Positions 9,236-17,880 of a stretch of 64,000 nt of DNA are shown here, one piece after another. Origin of the DNA: Pseudalkalibacillus sp051842935 (GTDB lineage Bacteria > Bacillota > Bacilli > Bacillales > Fictibacillaceae). Location: positions 620,001-684,000 of the forward strand of contig NZ_JBPXRR010000001.1 in NCBI RefSeq assembly GCF_051842935.1. The letters run 5' to 3'. The number at the start of each line of letters is the position of its first letter. The first letter of the stretch is position 1. The notes under the pieces are model-generated. The model was not told the DNA's origin, did not search any database, and saw only the letters and a program-made list of their open reading frames with translations. The position numbers and the translations under genes were made by a program.

Positions 9236-9266
9236 AGGCTGTCTCAAATTTTTGAGGCAGCCTTTT
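9236..9266 (+). terminator. Terminator of the small zinc-ribbon gene
   Basis: AGGCTG-t-CTCAAA pairs with TTTGAG-g-CAGCCT and is followed by TTTTT. Confidence 0.82.
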
Positions 9267-9361
9267 TATGTGGAATTAGGACTGAATTCTCCGCATTTTT
9301 CCATGATCCGACAGAATAACGACCTATTTCCTGGGTAATTTGCTTCACAAAATGACAAGAG

Positions 9362-9613
9362 CTACTCTTCATCTGCTGGTGCATCGAGCCAGGACAAGGC
9401 TTCCTTGATCAGATTGTTCAGCTTTTTATCAATAAAATCATCACCAAATTTTTCTTTCGCTTCTTCAAGATCGGAAAGGACTTGATCATCGAGCTTGATG
9501 ATCGGCTTATCTTCTTCAATTTCATTATACATCTCTATAATGGAGTCAAGACCTTCTGACACTCGATCGATGGCCCGGCTCATTTCATTGTATTCTCGCT
9601 TTTCGGCTTTCAA
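9362..9613 (-). CDS. mstX: Mistic (MstX) homologue, short form
   Basis: The protein resembles Bacillus subtilis Mistic, the unusually hydrophilic protein that integrates into the membrane without the Sec system and boosts production of the YugO potassium channel. The match is by recall: the AIDR-x-x-EGLD-x-x-x-x-YNE core, the P-x-I-x-LDD motif and the EKLN-like KKLNNLIK C-terminal helix. At 83 residues it matches the shorter Mistic variants that lack the N-terminal extension. The start is TTG at 9613, because GGAGGTGG sits at the right distance; the ATG seven codons earlier overlaps that ribosome site. In B. subtilis mstX is followed by yugO. Here no channel gene follows, so it stands alone. 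Confidence 0.78.
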   Translation of the reverse strand: MKAEKREYNEMSRAIDRVSEGLDSIIEMYNEIEEDKPIIKLDDQVLSDLEEAKEKFGDDFIDKKLNNLIKEALSWLDAPADEE

Positions 9614-9647
9614 AGTAAAGCCACCTCCGTACATACTGGAAAAATAG

Positions 9648-9686
9648 AAAAGAGATTGGCCAAACGTAAGTTGGTCAACCTCTTTT
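9648..9686 (-). terminator. Terminator of the SASP gene
   Basis: An imperfect stem (AAGAG-a-TTGGCCAA with TTGGtCAA-c-CTCTT) is followed on the minus strand by T-rich sequence, just after the SASP stop codon. Confidence 0.68.
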
Positions 9687-9701
9687 ATCCCGGGTGTTGA
9701 G

Positions 9702-9896
9702 TTATCTTCCCCCGCCTAATTGCTGTTGAGCCATCTGTACAAGTCGCTTTGTAATCTCTCCACCAACAGATCCGTTTGCGCGAGAGGTTGTTTCAGGACC
9801 AAGTTGGACGCCAAATTCTGAACATATCTCAGCTTTCATTTGATCGATTGCGGCTTGTGCACGAGGAACCACTAATTGGTTGCTTTCTTGTGCCAT
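9702..9896 (-). CDS. Alpha/beta-type small acid-soluble spore protein
   Basis: This 64-residue protein coats and protects DNA in the dormant spore and is degraded on germination. The N-terminal helix (about 9-30) contains the GPR protease site region (AEICSEFGV). The C-terminal signature (SRANGSVGGEITKRLV) is diagnostic of the SspA/B/C/D family. The ATG at 9896 has AAGGAGG upstream. In this family the genes are monocistronic and read by forespore sigma G; no promoter was assigned here. The gene shows that the host makes endospores. Confidence 0.95.
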   Translation of the reverse strand: MAQESNQLVVPRAQAAIDQMKAEICSEFGVQLGPETTSRANGSVGGEITKRLVQMAQQQLGGGR

Positions 9897-9974
9897 AAAG
9901 ATTGCCTCCTTCAATTGGACGTTTAAAAGGGAAATTTTTCCCTCTTGAACTCAGTATTTTACCCCTTCTGTATT

Positions 9975-11996
9975 TTATTCAGGTAAATTGTGGTAAATTT
10001 TCACATCCACAAAACAATTGAAGAAAGTTGCACCACCACCGGCATCGGATAGAGTGTCAGGGGTTAAATGATTAATGGAAAACCGCTCGTTATCCTCATC
10101 ATCCCACCACAACCCTTGCGTGACAATCAGACTTTCCTTCACATCCTCCGTCACTTCTGCTCTCATCCGTACATGACCGAGATCATTGAAGATTTCTACC
10201 ATCGTCCCGGATTCGATATTACGTATGCGTGCATCTTCAGGATGGATATAGACGACCGGTTTTTCAAGAGCTTGCAGAGACTTTTGGTTGCTGAAAGTCG
10301 AATTGATGAACTGATGGTTCGGTCCTGAAATCAACTGAAGCGGGTACTGCTCAGCAACTTGTGTTTGACTACTTTCACGGGGAAAACGGTTATCTAATCT
10401 GATTTTACTTGATGGAGTATGGATTTTTTCAGGTACTGATGTACTTTTATCATATTTCAGTTTCGCCCAGCCTTGTTCTCGCAACGTTTCGTAGGTCAAT
10501 CCATTCAAATAGGGACTATCGGGGTTAGCCAACGCATCTCTGATCATATCCTCTTCGGTATCTTGAAAGCAGGCATCGTCAAAGCCCATATGTGCGGCCA
10601 ACTCTTTGAAAAGGGTGAAGTTGGACTTACATTCGCCCATAGGTTCGATTGTAGGTTCATTCAATTGGACGTATAGATGCCAGTAGGATTTGTAAATGTC
10701 CATGTTTTCAAAGTGACTGGTCGCTGGCAATACGAGATCCGCAAAACGACAGCTATCTGTCAGGAACAAGTCATGGACGACGGTGAATAAGTCCTCCCGA
10801 AGCATTCCTTTACGGACTAGGTTCTGATTAGGCGCGACCTGAGCCGGATTACAGTTATAAACGAATAGTGCTTTGATCGGGTTTTGATCATCGACAAGTG
10901 CTCTTCCTAACTGATTCATGTTCGTAGTTGTAGCTTCAGTATTCTGGTGGAGGTCCGGGCGCTGAAGTTTTTCAGTATTCCATTCCGCGTACCCTGCATT
11001 TCCTTTAAGAGCACCACCACCCAGCTTTCCCCATTGACCGGTGAGTGCAGGGAGACTGGAAATCGCTTGAGTGACTGCTGCTCCATTCACATGATGCTGC
11101 AAACCATTTCCGATCCGGATGAAGGTAGGAGAGATGGTCCCGTACATTTTACTTAATTCAAAAATTTCATCTATTGAGAGCCCCGTCTTATGAGAGACGA
11201 CTTCAGGCGTATATTCCTTCACTCTTTGTTGCAATCCATCGAACCCTTCCGTATAACGGTCGATGAAGGAAGAATCGGTCCAACCATTCTCAATCAACAC
11301 GTGCATGATGCCATAAGCTAGAACATCATCTGTTCCAGGCCTGATTTGATAAAACTGATCCGCCCATTTTGCTGTGCGATTGCGATGGACATCGATGACG
11401 ACGATCTTTGCGCCGTTTTTTCTCGCCATGTTGGCATAGACGACTTGATGCAAGTTCGTACTGATCAAATTACAGCCCCAGATGACGATCAACTTCGAAT
11501 GTATGGTATCTTCCGGGTCGATTCCCGCAGATTTTCCCATCGTCTGGATATATCCTTCAGCACCCGCTGCATTACAAATGGTTCTGGCGAGCTTTCGGGA
11601 TCCAAGCCGATTGAAGAAACGTCTGTCCATTCCTTCACTGTTCACAATCCCCATATTTCCAAAGAAGCTATATGGTAATATAGCATCTGCTCCATATTGA
11701 GAAATGATGTGATGAAAGCGTTGAGTAATCTCCCTATATGCCTCTTCCCAAGTAATTCGTTTGAAAGAAAAATTCCCTTTTGAACCCTCTCTCTTTAGTG
11801 GATATAGGATCCGTTCAGGGTCATTGACTCTTTCAGGCATTTTACGAACCTTATGACATATCAGACCTTTTGTTACAGGGTGATCCGGGTTGCCAGTCAC
11901 ATTCGTGATTTTGCCGTTTTCTGTTTCGACATGCAAGCTGCATGTATCCGGACAGTCCAATGGACACACGGATCGATGTATGGTCTTCGAACTCAA
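9975..11996 (-). CDS. Molybdopterin-dependent oxidoreductase (YoaE/YyaE-like)
   Basis: This 673-residue cytoplasmic enzyme belongs to the DMSO-reductase superfamily and binds bis-MGD and an iron-sulphur cluster. The cluster ligands are at the N-terminus: CPLDCPDTC followed by a fourth Cys in LICHKVRK near residue 48. Molybdopterin-binding segments follow (IWGCNLISTNLH around 170, GNGLQHHVNGAA around 300), and the C-terminal molydop-binding domain is at about 555-670. There is no twin-arginine signal and no partner subunit. It resembles the orphan B. subtilis proteins YoaE and YyaE, whose substrates are unknown. The start is TTG with GAAGGGGG upstream. Confidence 0.88.
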   Translation of the reverse strand: MSSKTIHRSVCPLDCPDTCSLHVETENGKITNVTGNPDHPVTKGLICHKVRKMPERVNDPERILYPLKREGSKGNFSFKRITWEEAYREITQRFHHIISQYGADAILPYSFFGNMGIVNSEGMDRRFFNRLGSRKLARTICNAAGAEGYIQTMGKSAGIDPEDTIHSKLIVIWGCNLISTNLHQVVYANMARKNGAKIVVIDVHRNRTAKWADQFYQIRPGTDDVLAYGIMHVLIENGWTDSSFIDRYTEGFDGLQQRVKEYTPEVVSHKTGLSIDEIFELSKMYGTISPTFIRIGNGLQHHVNGAAVTQAISSLPALTGQWGKLGGGALKGNAGYAEWNTEKLQRPDLHQNTEATTTNMNQLGRALVDDQNPIKALFVYNCNPAQVAPNQNLVRKGMLREDLFTVVHDLFLTDSCRFADLVLPATSHFENMDIYKSYWHLYVQLNEPTIEPMGECKSNFTLFKELAAHMGFDDACFQDTEEDMIRDALANPDSPYLNGLTYETLREQGWAKLKYDKSTSVPEKIHTPSSKIRLDNRFPRESSQTQVAEQYPLQLISGPNHQFINSTFSNQKSLQALEKPVVYIHPEDARIRNIESGTMVEIFNDLGHVRMRAEVTEDVKESLIVTQGLWWDDEDNERFSINHLTPDTLSDAGGGATFFNCFVDVKIYHNLPE

Positions 11997-12137
11997 TGAA
12001 AAGCCCCCTTCAATATGTAAACCTCACTTGATAAAAGATTAACATTAATTCCTGAAAGGTGAAATCAATTTGTAGATGCATAGTTCCTAAAATGAAGGAA
12101 AGCCTATAGGAAATGCTAGATGAAAGGAGGGGTGAAC

Positions 12138-12332
12138 ATGAACTGGAAAAAATACTTATTTGCTTGTATGTCAGCGATTCTTTCTCTAGGTTTGTTGTTT
12201 GGATGTGCTGGTGGTGGTGAAGAAGAGCAAGAGCCAACAGAAGAACAAGAACCTGCTGAAGAGGAACAAGAGCCAGCTGATGAAGAGATGCCTGAAGAAG
12301 GCGGTGAAAATGGGGAAAACAACGAAGGTTAA
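12138..12332 (+). CDS. Small, highly acidic lipoprotein
   Basis: This 64-residue protein starts with a basic n-region and hydrophobic core ending in a lipobox (LLFGC). The mature part is almost all Glu, Gly, Pro and Asn with EQEP-like short repeats. It would be anchored in the outer leaflet of the membrane as a strongly negative tail. ATG 12138 is preferred because AAAGGAGGGG precedes it. A terminator follows. No function is known. Confidence 0.78.
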   Translation: MNWKKYLFACMSAILSLGLLFGCAGGGEEEQEPTEEQEPAEEEQEPADEEMPEEGGENGENNEG

Positions 12333-12338
12333 TCCAGC

Positions 12339-12372
12339 AATGGGGTGGCGAATGAAGCTCACCCCATTTTTT
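12339..12372 (+). terminator. Terminator of the acidic lipoprotein gene
   Basis: AATGGGGTG pairs with CACCCCATT and is followed by TTTTTT. Confidence 0.87.
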
Positions 12373-12480
12373 ATTGGAAACCCTCATCAAAATGAGTGCA
12401 TTGGGGGTCATTTCATTTTATAATAGTAATATATTTAGAGGCTCGAAATAATTTTTTCGGGTGAGAGGGGATCGAAAAAA

Positions 12481-13698
12481 GTGTGGAGAAACCGGAACTT
12501 CTTACTTCTGATGTTTGGTCTGGCGGTTTCAAGTATGGGGCTTTGGGTTGGAATCATTGGGAATCTTGAATTTCTACAAAAGAATGTGGAGTCCTCATTC
12601 CTGCAAGCATTGATTATTCTCGCAGGATTTCTTGTTGGAATCTTCCTGGCACCGATGGCAGGAAGGGTGATCGACAGGAGCAATAAAAGGAACATCTTGA
12701 TTTATGCAGGGTTTGCGCGATGTATCGCGATCTTGTTCATGTATTTAGCCATAGCAACCAATTCGGTTTGGTGGATGCTCATTTATACATTTGTAATCGG
12801 AATCTCGGGGACGTTCTCTAATCCAGCGATGCAGACGATGATACCGCTTATCGTCAAGAAGGATCAACTTCTGGCAGCAAACAGCGTTCACGTAAACATC
12901 TTCACTGGCGCAAGAATCGTAGGAACCGCACTCGGTGGGGTCATGTTGGTCGGCATGTCATTATTCTCTCTTTATACCGTCACGCTCATATCTTACGTCA
13001 TCTTATTGATTGCCACCTTCTTCATCCACGTTGAAGAAGATGTGAAGAAGACCGATGAGAATAAGAAGAAAGAAAACTTTATCAGTACATTGAAAGATCT
13101 CTACCCAGTCGTACGTAATCAAAGAATGGTCGTAAACGGTATTTTCGTATTAATCCCGGCTTTCTTGTTTATTGCAGGATTCAACCTAATGGTCATCGAA
13201 ATCAGCGAGTTGCAGAATAATCCTGGGATTAAAGGGATCTTGTATACGACAGAAGGACTTTGTGTATTTCTTGGGACATTCATCGCAAATCGATTCTTCA
13301 AAGAAAACCCGAAGCTTTCCTATATGCTCGGAATAACATTTATCATCGCTGCCGCACAGTTATCCTTAGTGTTCGCAGATCAACAGATCATGTCCGTCAT
13401 TTCGTTCGGGATCTTCGGTCTTGCAGCTGGTACACTATTCCCGGTAGTTACGACGATCTTCCAGACGGACGTTCCATCTGATTATCATGGACGATTCTTC
13501 TCGATTAAAGGAATGGTGGATAATATTATTTTCCAGGCTTTAATGCTTCTAACGGGGTTATTCCTAGATACGATCGGGTTCAAGATGATGGTCATCAGCT
13601 TTGGAATCAGTTCCTTCGTATTTGTTACTTTCCTCCTTGTCCGAAACGTAACGGAAAACGGCAGGATAAAGAAGAATCCTGTCGCTATACCAAAATAA
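12481..13698 (+). CDS. MFS transporter (probable drug or metabolite exporter)
   Basis: This integral membrane protein of 405 residues has about 12 hydrophobic segments split by a charged central loop (about 183-200, EEDVKKTDENKKKE). The loop between segments 2 and 3 (APMAGRVIDRSNKR, about 57-70) is the MFS signature motif A. The layout resembles MefA-like efflux carriers, but the substrate cannot be told. The start is GTG at 12481 after GAGAGGGG. The gene is monocistronic. Confidence 0.82.
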   Translation: MWRNRNFLLLMFGLAVSSMGLWVGIIGNLEFLQKNVESSFLQALIILAGFLVGIFLAPMAGRVIDRSNKRNILIYAGFARCIAILFMYLAIATNSVWWMLIYTFVIGISGTFSNPAMQTMIPLIVKKDQLLAANSVHVNIFTGARIVGTALGGVMLVGMSLFSLYTVTLISYVILLIATFFIHVEEDVKKTDENKKKENFISTLKDLYPVVRNQRMVVNGIFVLIPAFLFIAGFNLMVIEISELQNNPGIKGILYTTEGLCVFLGTFIANRFFKENPKLSYMLGITFIIAAAQLSLVFADQQIMSVISFGIFGLAAGTLFPVVTTIFQTDVPSDYHGRFFSIKGMVDNIIFQALMLLTGLFLDTIGFKMMVISFGISSFVFVTFLLVRNVTENGRIKKNPVAIPK

Positions 13699-13715
13699 AT
13701 GTCGAAACAAGCACA

Positions 13716-13746
13716 AGGCGCAAAATAAAGTTTTGCGTCTTTTTTC
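13716..13746 (+). terminator. Terminator of the MFS transporter gene
   Basis: GGCGCAAAA pairs with TTTTGCGTC (one G-T pair) and is followed by a run of six Ts. Confidence 0.8.
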
Positions 13747-13868
13747 GTGTTTTTTTATTTTGTCACAAAATCGGGTCTATCGCTTGATATATAAGAGATA
13801 TTTCGACGTCATCACTGAAAGTTTTATTTCAAAAATTACATTTTGTTTAAATTTATCAGAAAAACATC

Positions 13869-13897
13869 TTGAATGTTCCCCGGTATAATTTTATAAT
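13869..13897 (+). promoter_or_regulatory. Probable sigma-A promoter of the app operon
   Basis: TTGAAT (13869-13874) and TATAAT (13892-13897) are separated by 17 bases. They lie about 75 bases upstream of the appD start in the AT-rich region 13747-13973, which otherwise holds only a 6-bp hairpin (ATGAGC/GCTCAT, 13936-13955) near the ribosome site. Confidence 0.6.
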
Positions 13898-13973
13898 GTT
13901 TTAAAATAATTCAAAAAATATAAAAAGTTCAAACAATGAGCTTCTAGTCGCTCATACTAAAGGGGGGGCTTGA

Positions 13974-14993
13974 TTGGAAGAGTTATTACGCGTCGAAAAT
14001 TTAAAGACCTATTTTTTCGACAAAAAAAAGACCATTAAAGCTGTAGATGGAGTCGATTTTGCCATTAATAGGGGGGAGACCGTAGCTCTGGTTGGAGAAT
14101 CGGGTTGTGGAAAGAGCATGACCTCACTATCCATCATGCAGCTCGTACCTGCACCTTATGGGAAAATCGTTGAAGGCGAGATCCACTTAGAAGGCAAGAA
14201 TCTAGTCCGTTACACCGAAAATGAAATGTGTAAGATCCGGGGGAATGACATCTCGATGATCTTCCAAGAACCGATGACCTCCTTGAATCCCGTACTTACC
14301 ATCGGTGAACAGATTACAGAAGTTATTACATACCACAAACGGCTGCCTCGGAGAAAAGCGGTCCAACAAGCGATAGAACTCCTCAAGCTTGTCGGAATAC
14401 CGAGGGCGGAATCCATCATCTCAGATTACCCACACCGTTTATCTGGCGGAATGAGACAACGTGTCATGATCGCTATGGCAATGAGTTGTGATCCTAAACT
14501 ACTTATAGCAGATGAACCTACCACAGCACTTGATGTAACCATCCAAGCACAAATTCTAGACCTGATGAAAGACTTATCGAAAAAAGTGAATACATCGATC
14601 TTGTTGATTACACATGACCTTGGGGTCGTATCGGAACTGGCTGAACGCGTCATCGTCATGTATGCCGGACAAATCGTAGAACAAGCAAGCGTAGACGATC
14701 TGTTTGAGGAACCACTCCATCCATATACGCAAGGCCTGGTCGAATCGGTACCGGATATCGATGCAGAAATCGGACGGTTGAATCCGATTAAAGGAAATGT
14801 CCCGACACCTGACCAGATGCCAGAAGGATGCCGATTTGCACCACGTTGTGCGCATGCTTTCGATCGATGTTTTAAAGAAGAACCTCAACTATTACAGAAA
14901 AAGTATGGTACAAGAACGGTCCGTTGTTTCTTGTATGAAGATGAGGAAAAGGGGGCTGAACATGCAAGGAAGGACCAATACTCTCACCGTTGA
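13974..14993 (+). CDS. appD: Oligopeptide ABC transporter ATPase AppD/OppD
   Basis: This is one of two ATPases that drive peptide uptake. The nucleotide-binding domain shows Walker A (GESGCGKS, about 42-49), signature LSGGMRQR (about 157), Walker B (LLIADEPTTALD) and the switch His (LLITHD). The C-terminal oligopeptide/dipeptide extension includes the C-x-FAPRC-x-HAFDRC cluster near residue 285. The start is TTG, preceded by AAAGGGGGGG. The order D-F-A-B-C equals that of the B. subtilis app operon and differs from opp (A-B-C-D-F), which is the reason for the App name. The next ATPase gene overlaps its 3' end. Confidence 0.88.
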   Translation: MEELLRVENLKTYFFDKKKTIKAVDGVDFAINRGETVALVGESGCGKSMTSLSIMQLVPAPYGKIVEGEIHLEGKNLVRYTENEMCKIRGNDISMIFQEPMTSLNPVLTIGEQITEVITYHKRLPRRKAVQQAIELLKLVGIPRAESIISDYPHRLSGGMRQRVMIAMAMSCDPKLLIADEPTTALDVTIQAQILDLMKDLSKKVNTSILLITHDLGVVSELAERVIVMYAGQIVEQASVDDLFEEPLHPYTQGLVESVPDIDAEIGRLNPIKGNVPTPDQMPEGCRFAPRCAHAFDRCFKEEPQLLQKKYGTRTVRCFLYEDEEKGAEHARKDQYSHR

Positions 14994-15987
14994 TCAGCAG
15001 AAAGGATCTGCTTCAGAAACGATTTTAGAAGTTTCGAACCTGAAAATGCATTTCCCGATCAAAGCTGGAATCATGCAAAAGACGGTCGGTCATGTAAAAG
15101 CCGTCGACGGCATCTCATTCAAGATGAAAAAGGGGGAAACACTCGGGATTGTTGGAGAGTCAGGCTGTGGGAAATCCACGCTAGGACGGACGATCATCCG
15201 ATTGTACAAGCCTACTGAAGGAAGTATCCATTTCAACAATCAGGATATCACCTCCGTTAGGGAAGGTGATCTCAGAAAGTCTGTCAGACGTGAAATGCAG
15301 ATGATCTTCCAGGATCCATTTGCTTCTTTAAACCCAAGGAAGACCCTTGAAACAAGCATCATGGAACCTTTGAAGACACATCAGATCGGCGGTCAAGGTG
15401 AACGGAAGGAAAAAGTAGAGGACCTACTTAATACGGTCGGACTCGATCCGTCCTATGCCAACCGTTATCCGCATGAATTCTCTGGAGGACAACGACAGAG
15501 AATCGGAATTGCCCGGGCACTGGCCTTGAACCCTGAACTGATGATTGCGGATGAGCCTGTATCTGCCCTGGACGTATCCATTCAAGCGCAAATCATCAAC
15601 TTGATGGAAGATCTACAGGAGGAATTCAACCTCACGTACTTATTCATATCACATGATTTAGGGGTTGTCAGACACATATCCGACCGAGTAGGCGTCATGT
15701 ACCTCGGTAATATGATGGAGCTTGCCGACAAGTATGACTTGTATAAAGAACCGATGCATCCGTATACTCAGGCACTCATGTCTGCTGTACCGGTACCTCG
15801 CAAGAAGGGTTATGCCAAGCGGGAGCGGATCATCTTGTCAGGCGATTTGCCGAGCCCATCCAATCCTCCAAAAGGATGCGTGTTCCATACACGGTGTCCA
15901 GCAGCGATGGATGTTTGTAAACAACAAGTTCCGAAGTTTCAGGAAGTACAGCCGAATCATTACGTTGCGTGTCATCTCTACGAATGA
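14962..15987 (+). CDS. appF: Oligopeptide ABC transporter ATPase AppF/OppF
   Basis: This is the second ATPase of the transporter, 341 residues long. Walker A (GESGCGKST), signature FSGGQRQR, Walker B (LMIADEPVSALD) and a C-terminal oligopeptide-transport domain with a C-x-FHTRCPAAMDVC cluster are all present. The start ATG 14962 lies inside the end of appD (32-base overlap) and is preceded by AAAAGGGGG, so translation is probably coupled. The frame is open much further upstream within appD, but that part has no family resemblance. Confidence 0.88.
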   Translation: MQGRTNTLTVDQQKGSASETILEVSNLKMHFPIKAGIMQKTVGHVKAVDGISFKMKKGETLGIVGESGCGKSTLGRTIIRLYKPTEGSIHFNNQDITSVREGDLRKSVRREMQMIFQDPFASLNPRKTLETSIMEPLKTHQIGGQGERKEKVEDLLNTVGLDPSYANRYPHEFSGGQRQRIGIARALALNPELMIADEPVSALDVSIQAQIINLMEDLQEEFNLTYLFISHDLGVVRHISDRVGVMYLGNMMELADKYDLYKEPMHPYTQALMSAVPVPRKKGYAKRERIILSGDLPSPSNPPKGCVFHTRCPAAMDVCKQQVPKFQEVQPNHYVACHLYE

Positions 15988-16080
15988 GATGTTACATAAT
16001 TTTATCACGCGGAGGGAGGGAGATTGTCAGTTGTGTTGGAGCAGTCAAATTCGTTTTAAAAACTAAGGGGGTTAAGTAAT

Positions 16081-17736
16081 TTGAAGGTGAATAAGAAGTT
16101 ACATTGGTTGGTTCTATTAACTTTTGTGTTGTCGATTTTCTTAGCAGCGTGTAATGCAAACCCAGCATCTGAACCAAGTGAGAATAATGAAGAGAACACA
16201 TCCGAGAATGAAGAACAAGCTTCTGGTGAACCGAAGCAAGGCGGTGACCTCATCGTAGGATCCATCGGGGCACCAACGTTGTTCAACGACTTGTATTCGA
16301 CGGATATCTCCAGTTCTGACATTTCTGGATGGTTATATGATGGCCTAGTGTCATTCGATGAGAACCTTGCTCCTCAAGGTGCTCTAGCAAAAGAATGGGA
16401 AACATCTGATGATGGTCTTGAATGGACAATCAAGCTTCATGAAGGTGTCAAGTTCCATGATGGTGAAGCGTTGACTGCGGATGACGTAGTGTTCACTTAC
16501 AGCCTACCATTGAACGAAGAATATACAGGTCCTCGTGCTTCTGACTTTGAAAAAATCGATAAGATTGAAGCTGTAGATGATACGACTGTTAAAATCACTT
16601 TGTCTGAGCCTTATGCTCCATTCTTGACGACGCTTACTTATGGAATTCTTCCTGAGCACATCTTGAAGGATGTTCCAGTTGCTGAGTTAGGCGAAAATGA
16701 ATTCAATACGAAGAGCCCTGTTGGTTCTGGTCCATTCAAGTTCGAAGAATGGAAAGAAGGACAATACGTTAAAGTTGTAGCAAACGATGATTACTTCAAT
16801 GGACGTCCATACTTGGATTCCATTACGTACAAGATTGTACCTGATGCAAACGCACTTATGGCACAATTGGCTAACGGAGATGTACATCAAGCATCCGTCC
16901 AATCACCTGATTTGAAGACGGCTGAAAAACTTCAAGAAGAAGGAAAAATCCAATTATCAACTGATTTATCTCTAGCTTACACATATCTTGGATACAACCA
17001 AAAGAATGAATTGTTCCAAGACGTAAAGGTTCGCCAAGCATTAACTCACGCAATCGACCGTGAAACAATGATTCAAGCTGTATTAGACGGAGACGGTGAA
17101 GTTGCCCATGCACCTGCAAGTCCATTGAGCTGGGCATACAACGAAAATGTTGCCAAATTCGATTATGATGTTGAAAAAGCGAAGCAATTGTTAGAAGAAG
17201 CGGGCTGGACTCCTGGAGATGATGGCATCCTTCAAAAAGACGGTAAGAAATTCTCATTTGAAGTGAAGACGAACCAGGGTAACAAGGCTCGTGAACAGAT
17301 TGCACAGATCGTCCAAGAGCAATTGAAGCAAGTCGGTATCGAAGTGAAGCCGAAAATCATGGAGTGGAGTGCGTTCATCGGAGATGTAACAGCTCCAAAC
17401 TGGAAGTATGACGCAGTTATCCTTGGTTGGAGCCTCTCTGCAGATCCAGATCCAACTGCATTATGGCACTCGAAAGAACGTGAAGAAGGTTTGAACTTCG
17501 TCCACTTCTCTGATCCTGAATTGGATAAGTTGATGGATGAGAACACGAAGCAATTAGAGCAATCAGAGCGTAAAGATACGATTGCAAAAATCCAAGAAGG
17601 TATTGCGGAACAACAACCGTATACATTCTTGTACTACCCGAACGATCACTATGCTCTAGATTCAAGCATCAAAGGATTCGTACATCATCCATCAAGTGAG
17701 TACTACCAAATCGAAAAATGGTGGATGGATAAGTAA
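16081..17736 (+). CDS. appA: Peptide-binding lipoprotein AppA (SBP family 5)
   Basis: This 551-residue lipoprotein captures peptides outside the cell and hands them to AppBC. The signal peptide ends in a lipobox with Cys24 (LAAC), followed by an acidic Asn/Glu-rich linker to about residue 50. The SBP_bac_5 domain follows, including the W-x-x-x-L-x-x-GVKFHDGEALTADDV segment typical of peptide-binding proteins. The start is TTG with AAGGGGG upstream. A 93-base gap precedes it, and a hairpin follows it before the permease genes. That arrangement often raises expression of the binding protein over the membrane components. Confidence 0.9.
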   Translation: MKVNKKLHWLVLLTFVLSIFLAACNANPASEPSENNEENTSENEEQASGEPKQGGDLIVGSIGAPTLFNDLYSTDISSSDISGWLYDGLVSFDENLAPQGALAKEWETSDDGLEWTIKLHEGVKFHDGEALTADDVVFTYSLPLNEEYTGPRASDFEKIDKIEAVDDTTVKITLSEPYAPFLTTLTYGILPEHILKDVPVAELGENEFNTKSPVGSGPFKFEEWKEGQYVKVVANDDYFNGRPYLDSITYKIVPDANALMAQLANGDVHQASVQSPDLKTAEKLQEEGKIQLSTDLSLAYTYLGYNQKNELFQDVKVRQALTHAIDRETMIQAVLDGDGEVAHAPASPLSWAYNENVAKFDYDVEKAKQLLEEAGWTPGDDGILQKDGKKFSFEVKTNQGNKAREQIAQIVQEQLKQVGIEVKPKIMEWSAFIGDVTAPNWKYDAVILGWSLSADPDPTALWHSKEREEGLNFVHFSDPELDKLMDENTKQLEQSERKDTIAKIQEGIAEQQPYTFLYYPNDHYALDSSIKGFVHHPSSEYYQIEKWWMDK

Positions 17737-17745
17737 TCCAATATA

Positions 17746-17803
17746 AACAGGATGAAGATGGATAAAGTGTTACGAGCTGATGCTTTATCCATCTCCTGTT
17801 TTA
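17746..17803 (+). terminator. Intercistronic hairpin between appA and appB
   Basis: A long interrupted stem (AAACAGGA-tgaa-GATGGATAAAG with CTTTATCCATC-TCCTGTTT) lies directly after appA. It lacks a strong T-run (only TTTTA), so it may be a partial terminator or an mRNA stabiliser that sets the ratio of AppA to the permeases. Confidence 0.65.
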
Positions 17804-17880
17804 TGGATTGAATCATGAGAAGATTTTTTCTCGCCTACATAATGACTACGAAAGCAAGTAGATAAAAAGGGGGATTTCAA

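Noticed and set aside
12010..12411. A 133-codon minus-strand open frame opposite the acidic lipoprotein gene
   Set aside because: It arises from the Glu-rich codons of the lipoprotein gene, and has no ribosome site or recognisable domain.
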